The notes: generated by a model not told the origin, from the sequence alone. A stretch of DNA of 64,000 nt from Cytophagales bacterium (GCA_030446715.1 JAUJMU010000006.1:409585-473584), one strand, 5' to 3'; shown: positions 28,453 through 38,132, numbered from the stretch's first letter. Numbers and translations: made by a program.

Positions 28453-29788
28453 ACTTGCTGATTTTCCGGTAAAGTGTCGTACGCCCCAGGCCGAGCTCAA
28501 GGGCTGCTTTGGTCAGATTACCGCGGTGTTTCTGAATGGCCTCCCGGATGGCCTGCTTTTCCATGGCCTCCAGGTGAAAACTGTCTCCCTGCTCCAGCTG
28601 GGGCTGACTGGCCGCGTGCCCCAGAAAATCCTGCACGCCAAGCACTTTTCGTTCACTCAGGATTACGGCCCGTTCAGTGGCGTGTTCCAGTTGCCGCACA
28701 TTGCCGGGCCACGGATACCGCTGCAGGTAAGCTACTGTATCGGGAGCCAGTGAGAGGCCGGTTTTGCGGTAGCGGGCCGCAAATACGCCCATAAAATGTT
28801 TTAGCAGCAAAGGTATATCTTCAGTTCGCTCCCGCAGGGGCGGAATGGTAATTTCAACGGTATTGATCCGGTAAAGCAGGTCCTGACGGAAAAGGCCCTG
28901 GGCCACCATGGCCGGCACGTTGCCGTTGGTGGCGCTGATCAGCCTTACATCTACGTTGATGGTCTGGTGCGAACCCACCCGCACCACGGTACCGCTCTGG
29001 AGGGCAGTAAGCATCTTAGCCTGCTGCGGCAGGGCCAGATTACCGATTTCATCCAGAAACAGCGTACCGCCCGAGGCTATCTCAAACCTTCCCGGCTTAT
29101 TTTCCTTTGCGTCGGTGAAGGCGCCTTTCACGTGCCCGAACAGTTCAGATTCGAACAGCGTGGGCGTAATGGCCCCCAGATCAACCTTTACAAAATCTTC
29201 GGAGGCCCGCCCCGAAAGCTGGTGAATGTAACCCGCGAGCAGGTCTTTGCCCGTGCCGTTTTCGCCCAGCAGCAACACTGCCGCATCGGTAGGGGCCACT
29301 CTTTCCACCGTCCCAAGTACGGCCTGCATGGCCGGCGACCGGGTGAGGATACCGGCTGGTTCAGGCTCCGGCCGGCCCGTATTTTTTGCCTCCTGCCGGC
29401 CCGATTGCAGCACCGTTTTTACGGTAGTGAGTAACTTTTCCTTGTCCCAGGGCTTCACCAGAAAATCAATGGCGCCTTCCTTCATGGCCTGCACGGCAAG
29501 ATCAATGTCGCCGTAGGCGGTCTGCATCACCACCTTCGCCTCCGGGGAGAGTTCCCGGATCTCCTTCAGCCAGAATAGGCCCTCTTTGCCGCTGGTTTGG
29601 CCGGGGGCAAAGTTCATGTCCAGCAGCACTATGTCAAACTTCTCCTTCTGCAGCAGCGGCCTCAGCTGCGAAGGAAAACTTTCCGTCTGCACGGTGGTGA
29701 AACTGTTTTTCAGCACCAGCTTAGCGGTGTAGAGCACGTGCTGGTCGTCGTCCACTACCAGTATTTTCCCATTAATCTTTTCTGACAC
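28436..29788 (-). CDS. Sigma-54-dependent response regulator (NtrC type)
   Basis: 450 residues from GTG 29788. REC domain: DDD at 13-15, phosphoacceptor Asp57 in 'IVLLDMNFAP', Lys in 'FLVKPWDKE'. AAA+ domain: 'GENGTGKDLLAGYIHQ' (Walker A), 'KGAFTDAKENKPGRFE' in place of the canonical GAFTGA loop, and 'GGTLFLDEIGNLAL'. FIS-type HTH: 'LTKAALELGLGRTTLYRKIS'. It is co-transcribed with the histidine kinase and divergent from the ABC permeases, whose upstream region carries a palindrome and a -24/-12 promoter. The extension upstream to 29884 has no good start context, so GTG is preferred. Confidence 0.92.
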   Translation of the reverse strand: MSEKINGKILVVDDDQHVLYTAKLVLKNSFTTVQTESFPSQLRPLLQKEKFDIVLLDMNFAPGQTSGKEGLFWLKEIRELSPEAKVVMQTAYGDIDLAVQAMKEGAIDFLVKPWDKEKLLTTVKTVLQSGRQEAKNTGRPEPEPAGILTRSPAMQAVLGTVERVAPTDAAVLLLGENGTGKDLLAGYIHQLSGRASEDFVKVDLGAITPTLFESELFGHVKGAFTDAKENKPGRFEIASGGTLFLDEIGNLALPQQAKMLTALQSGTVVRVGSHQTINVDVRLISATNGNVPAMVAQGLFRQDLLYRINTVEITIPPLRERTEDIPLLLKHFMGVFAARYRKTGLSLAPDTVAYLQRYPWPGNVRQLEHATERAVILSERKVLGVQDFLGHAASQPQLEQGDSFHLEAMEKQAIREAIQKHRGNLTKAALELGLGRTTLYRKISKYGLQP

Positions 29789-29889
29789 GATGGTAAAAAA
29801 TTTGAACCAGCAAGAGATTGAGGCCCTGTGGGTTAATGATTGTAAATGGCTGGTTAAATTAGCCGTTGTTCCAGGGTGAAACAAGCAGG

Positions 29890-29906
29890 TGTTCCGAAAC
29901 GGAACA
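29890..29906. promoter_or_regulatory. Candidate activator site (palindrome TGTTCCG-AAA-CGGAACA)
   Basis: A perfect 7-bp inverted repeat with a 3-bp spacer, 53 bp upstream of the -24 element at 29959, a normal distance for an enhancer-binding protein site. It lies between the sigma-54 regulator and the permease genes. Inference: the binding site of that regulator. Confidence 0.6.
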
Positions 29907-29958
29907 ATTATTCTAAAGGCACTTGCTCACATTGCTCATTTTCAGCTTTTTAGTTATC

Positions 29959-29974
29959 TGGCACAGGGCTTGAC
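29959..29974 (+). promoter_or_regulatory. Candidate sigma-54 (-24/-12) promoter
   Basis: TGGCACAGGGCTTGAC matches the consensus TGGCAC-N5-TTGCW with the correct 12-bp spacing of the GG and G(C/A) positions; only the -12 C is replaced by A. It points to the permease gene at 30127. A palindromic candidate activator site lies upstream. Judged by eye only. Confidence 0.6.
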
Positions 29975-29979
29975 GGAAT

Positions 29980-30123
29980 GTCAGCATCAGGATTTTCAGG
30001 ATGAAAGGATAAACAGGATTCCAGAATTCAAAATAGAGAACCCCGATAATCTCTTAATCCTGAAAAGCCTGATCCGGACGGTAATCCTTTTCATCCCTTA
30101 ATCCGGTAAATCCTGATTCTGAC
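29980..30123. repeat. 144-bp inverted-repeat element in the permease leader
   Basis: GTCAGCATCAGGATTTTCAG onward (29980-30020) pairs imperfectly over about 41 bp with the segment 30083-30123, which ends GTAAATCCTGATTCTGAC. The element fills the space between the candidate promoter and the ATG at 30127, so the transcript leader could fold into one long hairpin. It may be a MITE or REP-type repeat; related GGATTTTCAGGAT repeats are common in Cytophagales-like genomes. Confidence 0.6.
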
Positions 30124-30126
30124 AAT

Positions 30127-32597
30127 ATGTTCCGCAACTACCTGATCATTGCCTGGAGAAATTTGAGGAAGAACAAGATTTTCTCATTTATCAACATTTT
30201 TGGGTTAGCCCTTGGCATGGCTACTTGTCTGCTCATCTTCCAGTATGTGAGCTTCGAATTAAGTTATGACCACTTCCATCAGCATGCACCCGACATCTAC
30301 CGGGTGGTCAATGACCGGTACCAGAACGGAAAACTGATCCAGCACGGCACGATCACCTATCCGGCGGTAGGCCTTAGCCCGGCGATGCAGAAAGATTTTC
30401 CGGAAATTGTGCACCATACCCGGACCACTCCTACCACCAACCGGGCTACGGTAAAAGTGGGTGGGGAACTCTTTATTGAGAAAAACACCCCATACGTTAT
30501 TTTACGCCGACACTTTTTCTGAAGATTTTCACCTTTCCATTAGTAGCTGGCGATGCGGCTACTGCCCTGAAGGAAGGGCACCGGATTATTCTTACAGAAA
30601 GCCTCGCCCGGAAGTATTTCCACCTGCAGGATAACCGCTACGATCAGGTGCTGGGCAAGACCTTGTTTGTTGAGATGGACAAAGATCCGTACGTGGTCAC
30701 CGGGGTAATGCCGGACGTGCCGGAGAATTCCCTGCTGCAGTTCAAGATGCTGATTTCTTACCAGACGCTGGTGGGCTGGATGAACAACGGGGCAGATAAC
30801 AACTGGCGCAATTCAGATTTTTACCACTTTCTGCAACTGAAGCCAGGCACCGGTTACCGGCAACTGGAAGCCAGGTTTCCGGCATTCAGCCAGCGGTATC
30901 TGAAAGGCAACACGGTTTCGGGCAGTGACGAAAAATTCTCCCTGCAGCCCCTCACACGGGCTCACCTGTACCCGGATCTGGAATATGAGATTGGTAAAAC
31001 CGGAAACGGCAAGGCGGTATGGGCCATGCTGGTCATTGCGTTTTTCATCCTTTCCATTGCCTGGGTGAACTATATCAACCTTTCCACGACCCGGGCCATG
31101 GAACGGGCCAAAGAGGTAGGCATCCGCAAGGTGGCCGGTGCTTCGCGGTCACAACTGGTGCAGCAGTTTCTCTCCGAATCAGTTCTGCTTAACCTGACGG
31201 CGCTGGTGTTTGCGGTTACGCTGGTTCAGTTTGTGCAGCCGTTGTTCAACGGGTTGCTGGAACAAAACCTTTCCCTCTCCCTGCTGCTGGGCAAGGGCTA
31301 CGGTGGAATGCTCACGCCCCTGCTCCTGCTGGGGGTGATCATCACTGGTGTTTTCCTTTCGGGCTTCTACCCCGCCTTTGCGTTGTCGGCTTACCGCCCG
31401 GTAGTGGTCCTGAAAGGTAAGTTCCAAAGATCATCCAAAGGAATTGTGCTCCGCAAAAGCCTGGTGGTGTTTCAGTACGCAGCCTCCATTGCGCTGATTA
31501 TGGGCACGTGTACGGTGTACTACCAGATCCAGTACATGACCCGGATGGATCTGGGCATACAGCTCGACCAGACCCTGGTCGTATACGGACCGGGTCAGAC
31601 TCCCTGGGATTCCACTTTTATCCACAAAGCCAACAGCCTCAAAACCGAGGTCAAAAAACTGGCATCGGTCAAAGATGCCGCTACTTCGGCCCGGATGCCC
31701 GGCGACCGGTGGGGTCGGTTGTTTGACCTGCAACTTGCCGGCAACAACTCGGATCAGACCCTGTCAAGCAGCAACCTTCACGTAGACTATGACTTCATCC
31801 GGGTGTTTGGCATCAAAATGCTGGCCGGCCGGGAGTTCCGGAGTACTGACCACAAGGAGGACTGGGCAAAAGTAACTTCAGTAATCATCAACCGGAAGGC
31901 GGCTGAGTTACTGGGCTTCCTACAGCCTGAGCAGGCCGTAAACCGACAGGTGAAATTCTGGCGCAAAACGTGGGACGTAGTGGGCGTGATGGAGAATTTC
32001 CACCAGCAGTCCCTGAAAAACGAACTGGAGCCGGTCGTGTTCATCCCCACTTATGGCACCAACAACTACTTCTCCTTCAAAGTGCAGCCGGAAGGGATAG
32101 CCCAGACCATCAATCAGGTAAAAGCGAAGTACCTGCAGTTTTTCCCCGGCAATACCTTCGAGTACTTCTTCCTGGACGAACGGTTTAACCGGCAGTACCA
32201 CGACGACATTCTGTTTGGTCGCCTCACCCTCACCTTCTCGGTACTGGCCATTGTGGTGGCATGCCTTGGGTTGCTGGGATTATCTCTGTACGCCACCATT
32301 CAACGCACCAAAGAGATCGGCGTCCGGAAGATACTGGGAGCCTCCGTTGTCAGTATTCTGGTGATGCTGTCCGGAGACTTTATCCGGCTTATTCTGCTGG
32401 CCAACCTGATTGCCTGGCCGGTTGCCTGGTGGGTAATGCATAAGTGGCTGCAAAATTACGCCTACAAAATCGGCTTTACGCCGTGGTTCTTTATCCTGCC
32501 GGCTTTATTGGTGCTGCTTACGGCACTGCTGACCATCAGCCTCCAGACCCTGAGAGCCGCCCGGTCTAATCCGGCCGATGCCTTGAGGTATGAGTAG
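30127..32597 (+). pseudogene. MacB/FtsX-type ABC permease, two frameshifts
   Basis: Begins FRNYLIIAWRNLRKNKIF, the usual start of large Bacteroidota ABC permeases, with a first membrane helix and a MacB_PCD domain. The frame breaks near 30500 (TTTT for TTT) and again near 30516 (TTTTT for TTTT). Correcting both joins 'TPYVIYADTF' to 'LKIFTFPLVAGDAATALKEG'. The remaining 650 residues are intact, with the two FtsX segments ('AKEVGIRKVAGASRSQLVQQ' and 'TKEIGVRKILGASVVSILV'). No ATPase gene is nearby. Non-functional as sequenced unless the indels are errors. Confidence 0.85.
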
Positions 32598-32693
32598 CAG
32601 AGCATGCAGAATGGAAGCGTTAACCCCCCTTCTCCGCAGCCTGCCCCCTACGGACCATTCATAATTCGTAATTAGTCATTCATAATTGATTCT

Positions 32694-35414
32694 ATGTTCC
32701 GCAACTACCTCCTCATCGCCTGGCGTAATCTGCTGAAAAGCAAGACCTTTTCGCTGATCAATATTCTCGGACTTGCCATCGGGCTGGCGGCCTGCCTGAT
32801 TGTGCTGCAGTACGTAACCTTCCAGCTGAGTTACGATGACTTTCACCGGAAGGCAGACCGCATTTACCGCGTTGGTGCAACGTGGAAGGTCAATGGGCAG
32901 CCGGAAGAAAGGATAGCCCAGAACCACCCGGCCACTGGCCCGGCGATGCTGCGGGATTTTCCGGAAGTGGAAAACTTTACCCGGATGCGCAGCTGGGCCG
33001 GTGACGTGGTGGTGACCCACACGGCTGGCTTGACTCCTGACCTCAATCAGCCGGTTTCCATTTCCCTGAAAGGTTTTGAGGATTCGACCCGGGTAAGGCT
33101 TGCCGTAAGTGCCAATGGCTGGAGCCGGTTTGAAAACGAGATGAAGCAAACCGCAGCAGGTTGGCAGGCGGAGCTGAAACTGCCACCGGGCCGGTATTCC
33201 TACAAGTTCGTGGTGAACGACACCTCCATTCCCGATCCGGCCAATCCGGTGGTGGATACTGCGGACCAGGAATACTCCGTTCTGGTGGTGCCGGAAACGC
33301 CGCGGTCCCGGCTGGCCGCCGAAAAATTCCGGCAGGTCAGCTTCAAGGAGGAAAAGATATATTTTGTGGATTCTTCCTTTTTATCGGTTTTTTCCTTTCC
33401 GATGCTGAAGGGTGATCCGCTGACCGCTCTTGCCGACCCCGGTTCCGTACTGATTTCAGAATCGGTAGCCAAAAGGCGTTTCGGTAACGAAGACCCGTTG
33501 GGGCGTACCCTCCATTTCCGGTCCGGCAACCGGGATCAGCCCAAAACCATTACGGGAATATTTAAAGATGTACCCCTTAATTCGCACCAGCAGTTTCATT
33601 TCCTGATGCCCTACTCCGCTCTGGGCAGCGAAGTAAACACCGACCGGGGACGCTCTGATGCCTATACTTACCTGCTGCTGAAGCCGGGAGCCACCCCGGA
33701 AGCGCTGGAGGCGAAGCTGCCGGATTTCATCCGGAAGTACCGGGGCGAGGCATTGAAAAAGGACAACGCCGCCCAATCTTTCTTTCTCCAGCCGCTTCGC
33801 AGCATTCACCTTGGGGCCGAAGCAAAGCAGGAGATGAATGAAAGCGGCAACATGCGGATGATCTGGTTTCTGATCGTAATTGCCCTGTTTATTCTGGTGA
33901 TTGCGTGGGTAAATTATATCAATCTTTCTACGGCCCGTACCCTCGAAAGAGCCCGCGAAGTAGGCGTACGCAAGGTGGTGGGGGCCAGCCGTGGTCAGCT
34001 CATCCGGCAGTTTATGCTGGAGACACTGCTGCTCAACGGATTCGCCTTTTTGCTCTCCCTTACGCTGGTGCAACTCGTACAGCCAGTCTTTTTCCGGTTC
34101 ATCGGAGAAGAACTGCCGTTCACGCTTTGGCAGGGCTACCGGTTCTGGGTGGTTTTCGGCGGCTTGCTTGCAGTGGGCACGCTCCTTTCGGGTCTTTATC
34201 CGGCGTTTGTGCTATCAGCTTACCAGCCGGTTGCGGTAGTGAAGGGCAAATGGGGCCGTTCACCGGGTGGAGCATGGCTTCGCAAGGGTCTGGTGACTGC
34301 CCAGTTCGTGATTTCCCTGCTGCTCATAGTGGGCACCTTTACGGTGCAGCAGCAACTCGCCTTTATGCGCAACAGGGATCTGGGCCTGAATGTAAGCCAG
34401 ACGCTGGTGGTCAAAAACCCGATTGTGGTGAATTTTAAGCAATTCGATAAAAACTTTGACGCTTTCCGGAACGGTGTCATCCAACTGCCCCAGGTTAAGA
34501 GCTTTACCACAACTGATGCCGTACCGGGCACCGGTACCTACTCCGACCGGGGCATCCGGCGCGTCGGAACGGATGTAGAAAACCAGGCGAGATTCAGCCT
34601 GATCTGGGCGGATTACGATTTTATCAATGCCTTCGGAATTAAACTGCTGGCAGGCCGGGCATTCTCCCGGGAGTTTGGCACCGATGAACAGGCGGCAATT
34701 CTCAATGAGGCAGCAATAAAGGCGCTTGGGTTTAGCGGACCTCAGGGGGCGGTGGGCCAGAAGATCAGATACGGCAATGACTACAAGTATGACGTAGTCG
34801 GGGTAATCAACAATTACCACCAGCAGTCCCTGAAGGAGGATTACGTGCCTATGATTTTTCTCCTGAACCCAAGGGCGGGCCGCCATTATTCCATTAAAAT
34901 CAGCGGCGAAGATATTCCGCAGACGCTGGCGCAGGTGGAGAAAATCTACGGACAGGTCTGGCCGGACGGCCCTTTTCAGTACTTCTTTCTCGATGAATTC
35001 TTCAATCAGCAGTATAAAACAGATTATCAGTTCGGGCGGGTTTTCGGCCTGTTTGCTTCGCTGGCAATTTTGGTGGCGTGCCTGGGATTGTTTGGCCTTA
35101 CCTTATTCACAACCGTTCAGCGGACGCAGGAAATAGGCATCCGCAAGGTGATGGGCGCATCCGCAGAGAGTATTCTGGTGCTGCTATCCAAAGATTTCCT
35201 GCGGCTGGTGCTGCTGGCTACGGCGCTTGCCGTACCGCTTGCCTACCTTGGTGCAAGTAAATGGCTGAGTGGCTATACCTTCAGAATTGATATTACTGCG
35301 GGTCTTTTTGCAATCCCGGCGGTAATGGTGCTGCTCATTGCCCTGCTGACGGTCAGCCTTCAGACGTGGAAAGCGGCAAGGGCAAACCCTGTCCGGTCCC
35401 TCCGGCACGATTGA
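32694..35414 (+). CDS. Large ABC permease with inserted AMPK/CBM48-like module
   Basis: An inner-membrane FtsX/MacB-type permease of 906 residues, intact; the usual length is about 790-810. Topology: first helix (~20-43), periplasmic domain, three helices with FtsX motif 'AREVGVRKVVGASRGQLIRQ', second periplasmic domain, last helices with 'TQEIGIRKVMGASAESILVL'. The extra ~80 residues (about 119-200) in the first periplasmic domain read as an early-set/glycogen-binding module: 'VSISLKGFEDSTRVRLAVSA', NGWSRF, 'WQAELKLPPGRYSYKFVVN', then 'PDPANPVVDTADQEYSVLVV'. It lies 96 bp after the related frameshifted permease and may share its promoter. Such permeases are MacB-like mechanotransducers; the module suggests contact with a glycan. 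Confidence 0.9.
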   Translation: MFRNYLLIAWRNLLKSKTFSLINILGLAIGLAACLIVLQYVTFQLSYDDFHRKADRIYRVGATWKVNGQPEERIAQNHPATGPAMLRDFPEVENFTRMRSWAGDVVVTHTAGLTPDLNQPVSISLKGFEDSTRVRLAVSANGWSRFENEMKQTAAGWQAELKLPPGRYSYKFVVNDTSIPDPANPVVDTADQEYSVLVVPETPRSRLAAEKFRQVSFKEEKIYFVDSSFLSVFSFPMLKGDPLTALADPGSVLISESVAKRRFGNEDPLGRTLHFRSGNRDQPKTITGIFKDVPLNSHQQFHFLMPYSALGSEVNTDRGRSDAYTYLLLKPGATPEALEAKLPDFIRKYRGEALKKDNAAQSFFLQPLRSIHLGAEAKQEMNESGNMRMIWFLIVIALFILVIAWVNYINLSTARTLERAREVGVRKVVGASRGQLIRQFMLETLLLNGFAFLLSLTLVQLVQPVFFRFIGEELPFTLWQGYRFWVVFGGLLAVGTLLSGLYPAFVLSAYQPVAVVKGKWGRSPGGAWLRKGLVTAQFVISLLLIVGTFTVQQQLAFMRNRDLGLNVSQTLVVKNPIVVNFKQFDKNFDAFRNGVIQLPQVKSFTTTDAVPGTGTYSDRGIRRVGTDVENQARFSLIWADYDFINAFGIKLLAGRAFSREFGTDEQAAILNEAAIKALGFSGPQGAVGQKIRYGNDYKYDVVGVINNYHQQSLKEDYVPMIFLLNPRAGRHYSIKISGEDIPQTLAQVEKIYGQVWPDGPFQYFFLDEFFNQQYKTDYQFGRVFGLFASLAILVACLGLFGLTLFTTVQRTQEIGIRKVMGASAESILVLLSKDFLRLVLLATALAVPLAYLGASKWLSGYTFRIDITAGLFAIPAVMVLLIALLTVSLQTWKAARANPVRSLRHD

Positions 35415-35457
35415 GGCGTTACTGGTTGTTTAGGCTGTACCCACGCAAACGGAGGCA

Positions 35458-35506
35458 TAAAACAAAAAGGGATGCCCGGTAAGGAACCAGGCATCCTTTT
35501 TGTTTT
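35458..35506. terminator. Bidirectional terminator after the permease operon
   Basis: AAAACAAAAAGGGATGCC pairs with GGCATCCTTTTTGTTTT around a 13-nt loop, with a T-run on the right and an A-run on the left. It sits 44 bp after the permease stop codon and also faces the T9SS remnant. Confidence 0.85.
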
Positions 35507-35528
35507 ATGAAGATGCTGAATCTTCTTT

Positions 35529-36230
35529 CTAGCGGATCACAATCTTTTTTGTAACGATGCCGCCGCTCCGTACCTTCAGAAGGTAAATACCTTCTTTGAG
35601 CCGCTGGTGCAGGGTAAGCACTGACTGGTAAGGTGCCGCACTGACAGAATAAGTAGCCGGACTTACGGGAACACCCACTGCACTGAACAGCTGAATACCC
35701 GGATCATCCGCGCGGTTGTGCCGGAATGTTATCAGAACAACCGCTGCCCACCGTAACACAACCTTTGATGAATAATGAACCCAGTCCTGTGCCCGCGACT
35801 CCGGTCATGTTGACCGACCCGTTGCTCTTTACGCAGGTGCTGCCATCCACATATACCAGACCTCCGCCCTCGATAGCCAGCCGTTGGCATTGATGGTCAT
35901 GGTGCCGGTAATGCGTAGTGTGGCATTGCTGCCGACCGTGAGGATGGTAGGGTCGCTGCCAACCCCGTTGTTGATATTTAAGCATCCGTTTGCAGCCTGA
36001 CGTTATGGCGGTTACTGATAGTCACATCGTCATCGGGACCAGGAATAGTTACACCGGGAACCGGCACCAGCCCGGCACAGTTGGTCCACCACGTACATGG
36101 ATCTTCCCATGCACCATCCTTTACCGATGAAAAGACCAGCGCTGAGGCATCAGAAGACCATAAAATGACACAGAGACTGATAAAAGAAATACGGAATAAT
36201 TGTCCGGAAATTCTATTATATATCTACTCA
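35529..36230 (-). pseudogene. Remnant of an exported protein with T9SS sorting domain
   Basis: Read from right to left in changing frames: a signal-like 'FISLCVILWSSDASALVFSS', then 'DGAWEDPCTWWTNCAGLVPV' and 'TIPGPDDDVTISNRHNV', then a beta-solenoid-like 'GGLVYVDGSTCVKSNGSVNM', then the C-terminal 'LHQRLKEGIYLLKVRSGGIV' ending TKKIVIR, the type A sorting signal that sends proteins through the type IX system. At least three frame changes separate these pieces, so the gene is dead. Its product would have been a small cell-surface protein. Confidence 0.75.
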
Positions 36231-36546
36231 TAGGAGTATAAAGTTGGTTGATCGGTCAAATTTGATTATTCATCCTGCCAGCGTATATCCTGAGTTTCAT
36301 TTAAAGGTAACATATTCCGGCCCGTAGGCTGCCTGAGAGGTATATTCTCGCCGGGTTAACCACGTCCGGATAAAGTTTTCTCCCGAAGGGGCAATGATTT
36401 GCAGAGGATCTTGTTATTTTTACCACCCGTACGGAATGAAACAGGCTTTGGTTCACTGAACCCATCAAAAATAAATAGCCACAAAGGCTTAAAGAACGTA
36501 GAAGGTCAGTAACTGACCATATGGTTGGTATACTCTGTTGCTTGAT

Positions 36547-36942
36547 ATGAAGAAAAATCCTAGCATTCTGCTGGTTGACGATGACCCTGCCAGCAATTAT
36601 CTGGCAAAACTCCTGCTACTTGAAATTGATCCCAACTTTGACATTCAGGTCCGTTACCACGGACAAGAAGCCCTTGACTTCGTAAAAACTGCTTCTGAAA
36701 TCATGTCGCCTCCCGGTCTGATCTTTCTGGATCTGAACATGCCGGTGATGGATGGGTTTGAGTTTCTTGAGCATTTCAGTCAGCTGCCCGTTGCCGATCA
36801 GACGGCCATCGTGTTGCTTACGTCTTCCGCCTATCCCAAGGACATTGAGCGGGCCAGGGAATACAACATCACGCATTTTATCAACAAGCCGCTCACGGAG
36901 GAGCAACTCCGGGAGGTACTGTCCCATCTGGACGAGCAGTAG
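36547..36942 (+). CDS. Single-domain response regulator
   Basis: A 131-residue REC domain: acidic pair 'LLVDDDPASNYLAK', phosphoacceptor Asp in 'LIFLDLNMPVMDGFEFLE', Thr/Ser in 'VLLTSSAYP', Lys in 'HFINKPLTEEQL'. No output domain. ATG 36547 is preferred to the TTG at 36538. Such free receivers in Bacteroidota pass phosphate between hybrid kinases. It lies in a zone with a broken receiver gene and a kinase fragment. Confidence 0.9.
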   Translation: MKKNPSILLVDDDPASNYLAKLLLLEIDPNFDIQVRYHGQEALDFVKTASEIMSPPGLIFLDLNMPVMDGFEFLEHFSQLPVADQTAIVLLTSSAYPKDIERAREYNITHFINKPLTEEQLREVLSHLDEQ

Positions 36943-37359
36943 GAAGCAGTTGTGGGGGATTGCTGGTCCGGATTTGTCAGCCCAGCGAGGTAGTAAAGCC
37001 ATACATCAAGTTTACAACTTCCATGTATACAAGCTTGCCCAAAAGTTCTGTTTCGGTATCTGGCACCATCACTGGCTGCTGTACATGACCCGACCGGCCT
37101 CCACCCTCAAGTGGACCAAGCTGCCCGGCAGTTATTTCACCGGACAGCCCCTGCAATAAATTGTGATCCGATTTCATAATAAATTATTCAGAAATATATA
37201 CGGCAGGTTCCCGGTGAGGGATGTGCTCTTTCAGCGAAAGTCATTGACAGAGGAAATAATACAAAATCTGGGCGGAAAAGACAGGTAACTTTACAGTCGG
37301 TCGACCGGGTTTTTACCGGGTGCTGAACGCAAACGGAACTGGCAGCGCCGGGGTACATT

Positions 37360-37768
37360 TCAGGAGAGGGTTTCCAGCAGCGCAAATACTTTCTCTTCGT
37401 CAAGAGGCTTTTCGAGCACGCCCCGGATGGTCAGGTTACGGGCATGGGCTGTGTCGGAATCCTGAAGGCAGGCGGTGAGCATGACTACGGTGTTCTGGCA
37501 CAGGTAGTCGCTGTGATTTTTCTCCAGTTCGTCGAGCAGTTCCCAACCGTTCATTACGGGCATATTGACATCCAGCAGCACCAGATCCTTCCCGTCGCCT
37601 GGCAAATCCTGATTACCGGGATTATTCCAGTATTGTAGCGCCTGCTGCCCGTTCTGAAAAACAATTACTTCATCTGAGAGGGCAAGTTCTTCCACAAGGC
37701 ACTGATGCAGAAAGTTACTGGCCCGGTTGTCATCAATCAGTACTACCCTCCGGAATTTCTTTTTTCAT
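37360..37768 (-). pseudogene. Single-domain response regulator frameshifted at codon 4
   Basis: A receiver domain with Asp in 'DLVLLDVNMPVMNGWELLD', Thr in 'VVMLTACL' and Lys in 'RGVLEKPLDEEK'. The expected N-terminus starts at ATG 37768, but an A6 run (gene sense, 37760-37765) puts it out of frame. With A5 the protein reads MKKKFRRVVLIDDNRASNFL and is complete at about 135 residues. As written, only internal starts are available and the acidic pair is lost. Either slipped-strand inactivation, a phase-variable tract, or a base-call error. Confidence 0.75.
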
Positions 37769-37909
37769 TGTGTTGATTGGTCATAGGCCAAAAAGGAGAT
37801 TTTAGGTTCAGGAACTTAAACAAATATGGTAAAAATGCTATAATCGCGTCAAAGGCTGCCGCTTTTTACGATCAGCTTTTTTATCGGTAATAAGACTTTT
37901 ACTGAGGCG

Positions 37910-38132
37910 TACTCTACCCAGCTATTTTTAAGTGTTGATAATCAAAAGGTTGTAAAAAAATGACATTTTTCAGTAATAAGATCCAGGATGGAACTTTATC
38001 TCCTTTTTACGTATGATGGAATTCTTGGGGTGAGCTTTTTTTCTGGTTTTGTGGACAAAGAGAGGAAAATAAACTGCGCTGAAAAAATGTAACTACCTGA
38101 TAATTAGCTTTTAAAAATAGCTGGGTAGAGTA
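37910..38132. repeat. MITE-like element with perfect 22-bp inverted repeats
   Basis: TACTCTACCCAGCTATTTTT at 37910 (22 bp with its last two bases, to 37931) is exactly repeated in inverse orientation at 38111-38132. The 223-bp unit is AT-rich and has no reading frame. The outermost bases on both sides are TA, the target of IS630/Tc1-type transposases. It lies in a 700-bp gene-free gap. No matching full transposon is in this window; the ends differ from those of the IS630 copy at 21.5 kb. Confidence 0.75.

Noticed and set aside
29915..29940. A second -24/-12-like site (GGCAC and TTGCT)
   Set aside because: The distance between GG and GC is 16 or 7 bp instead of 12, so it does not fit a sigma-54 promoter.
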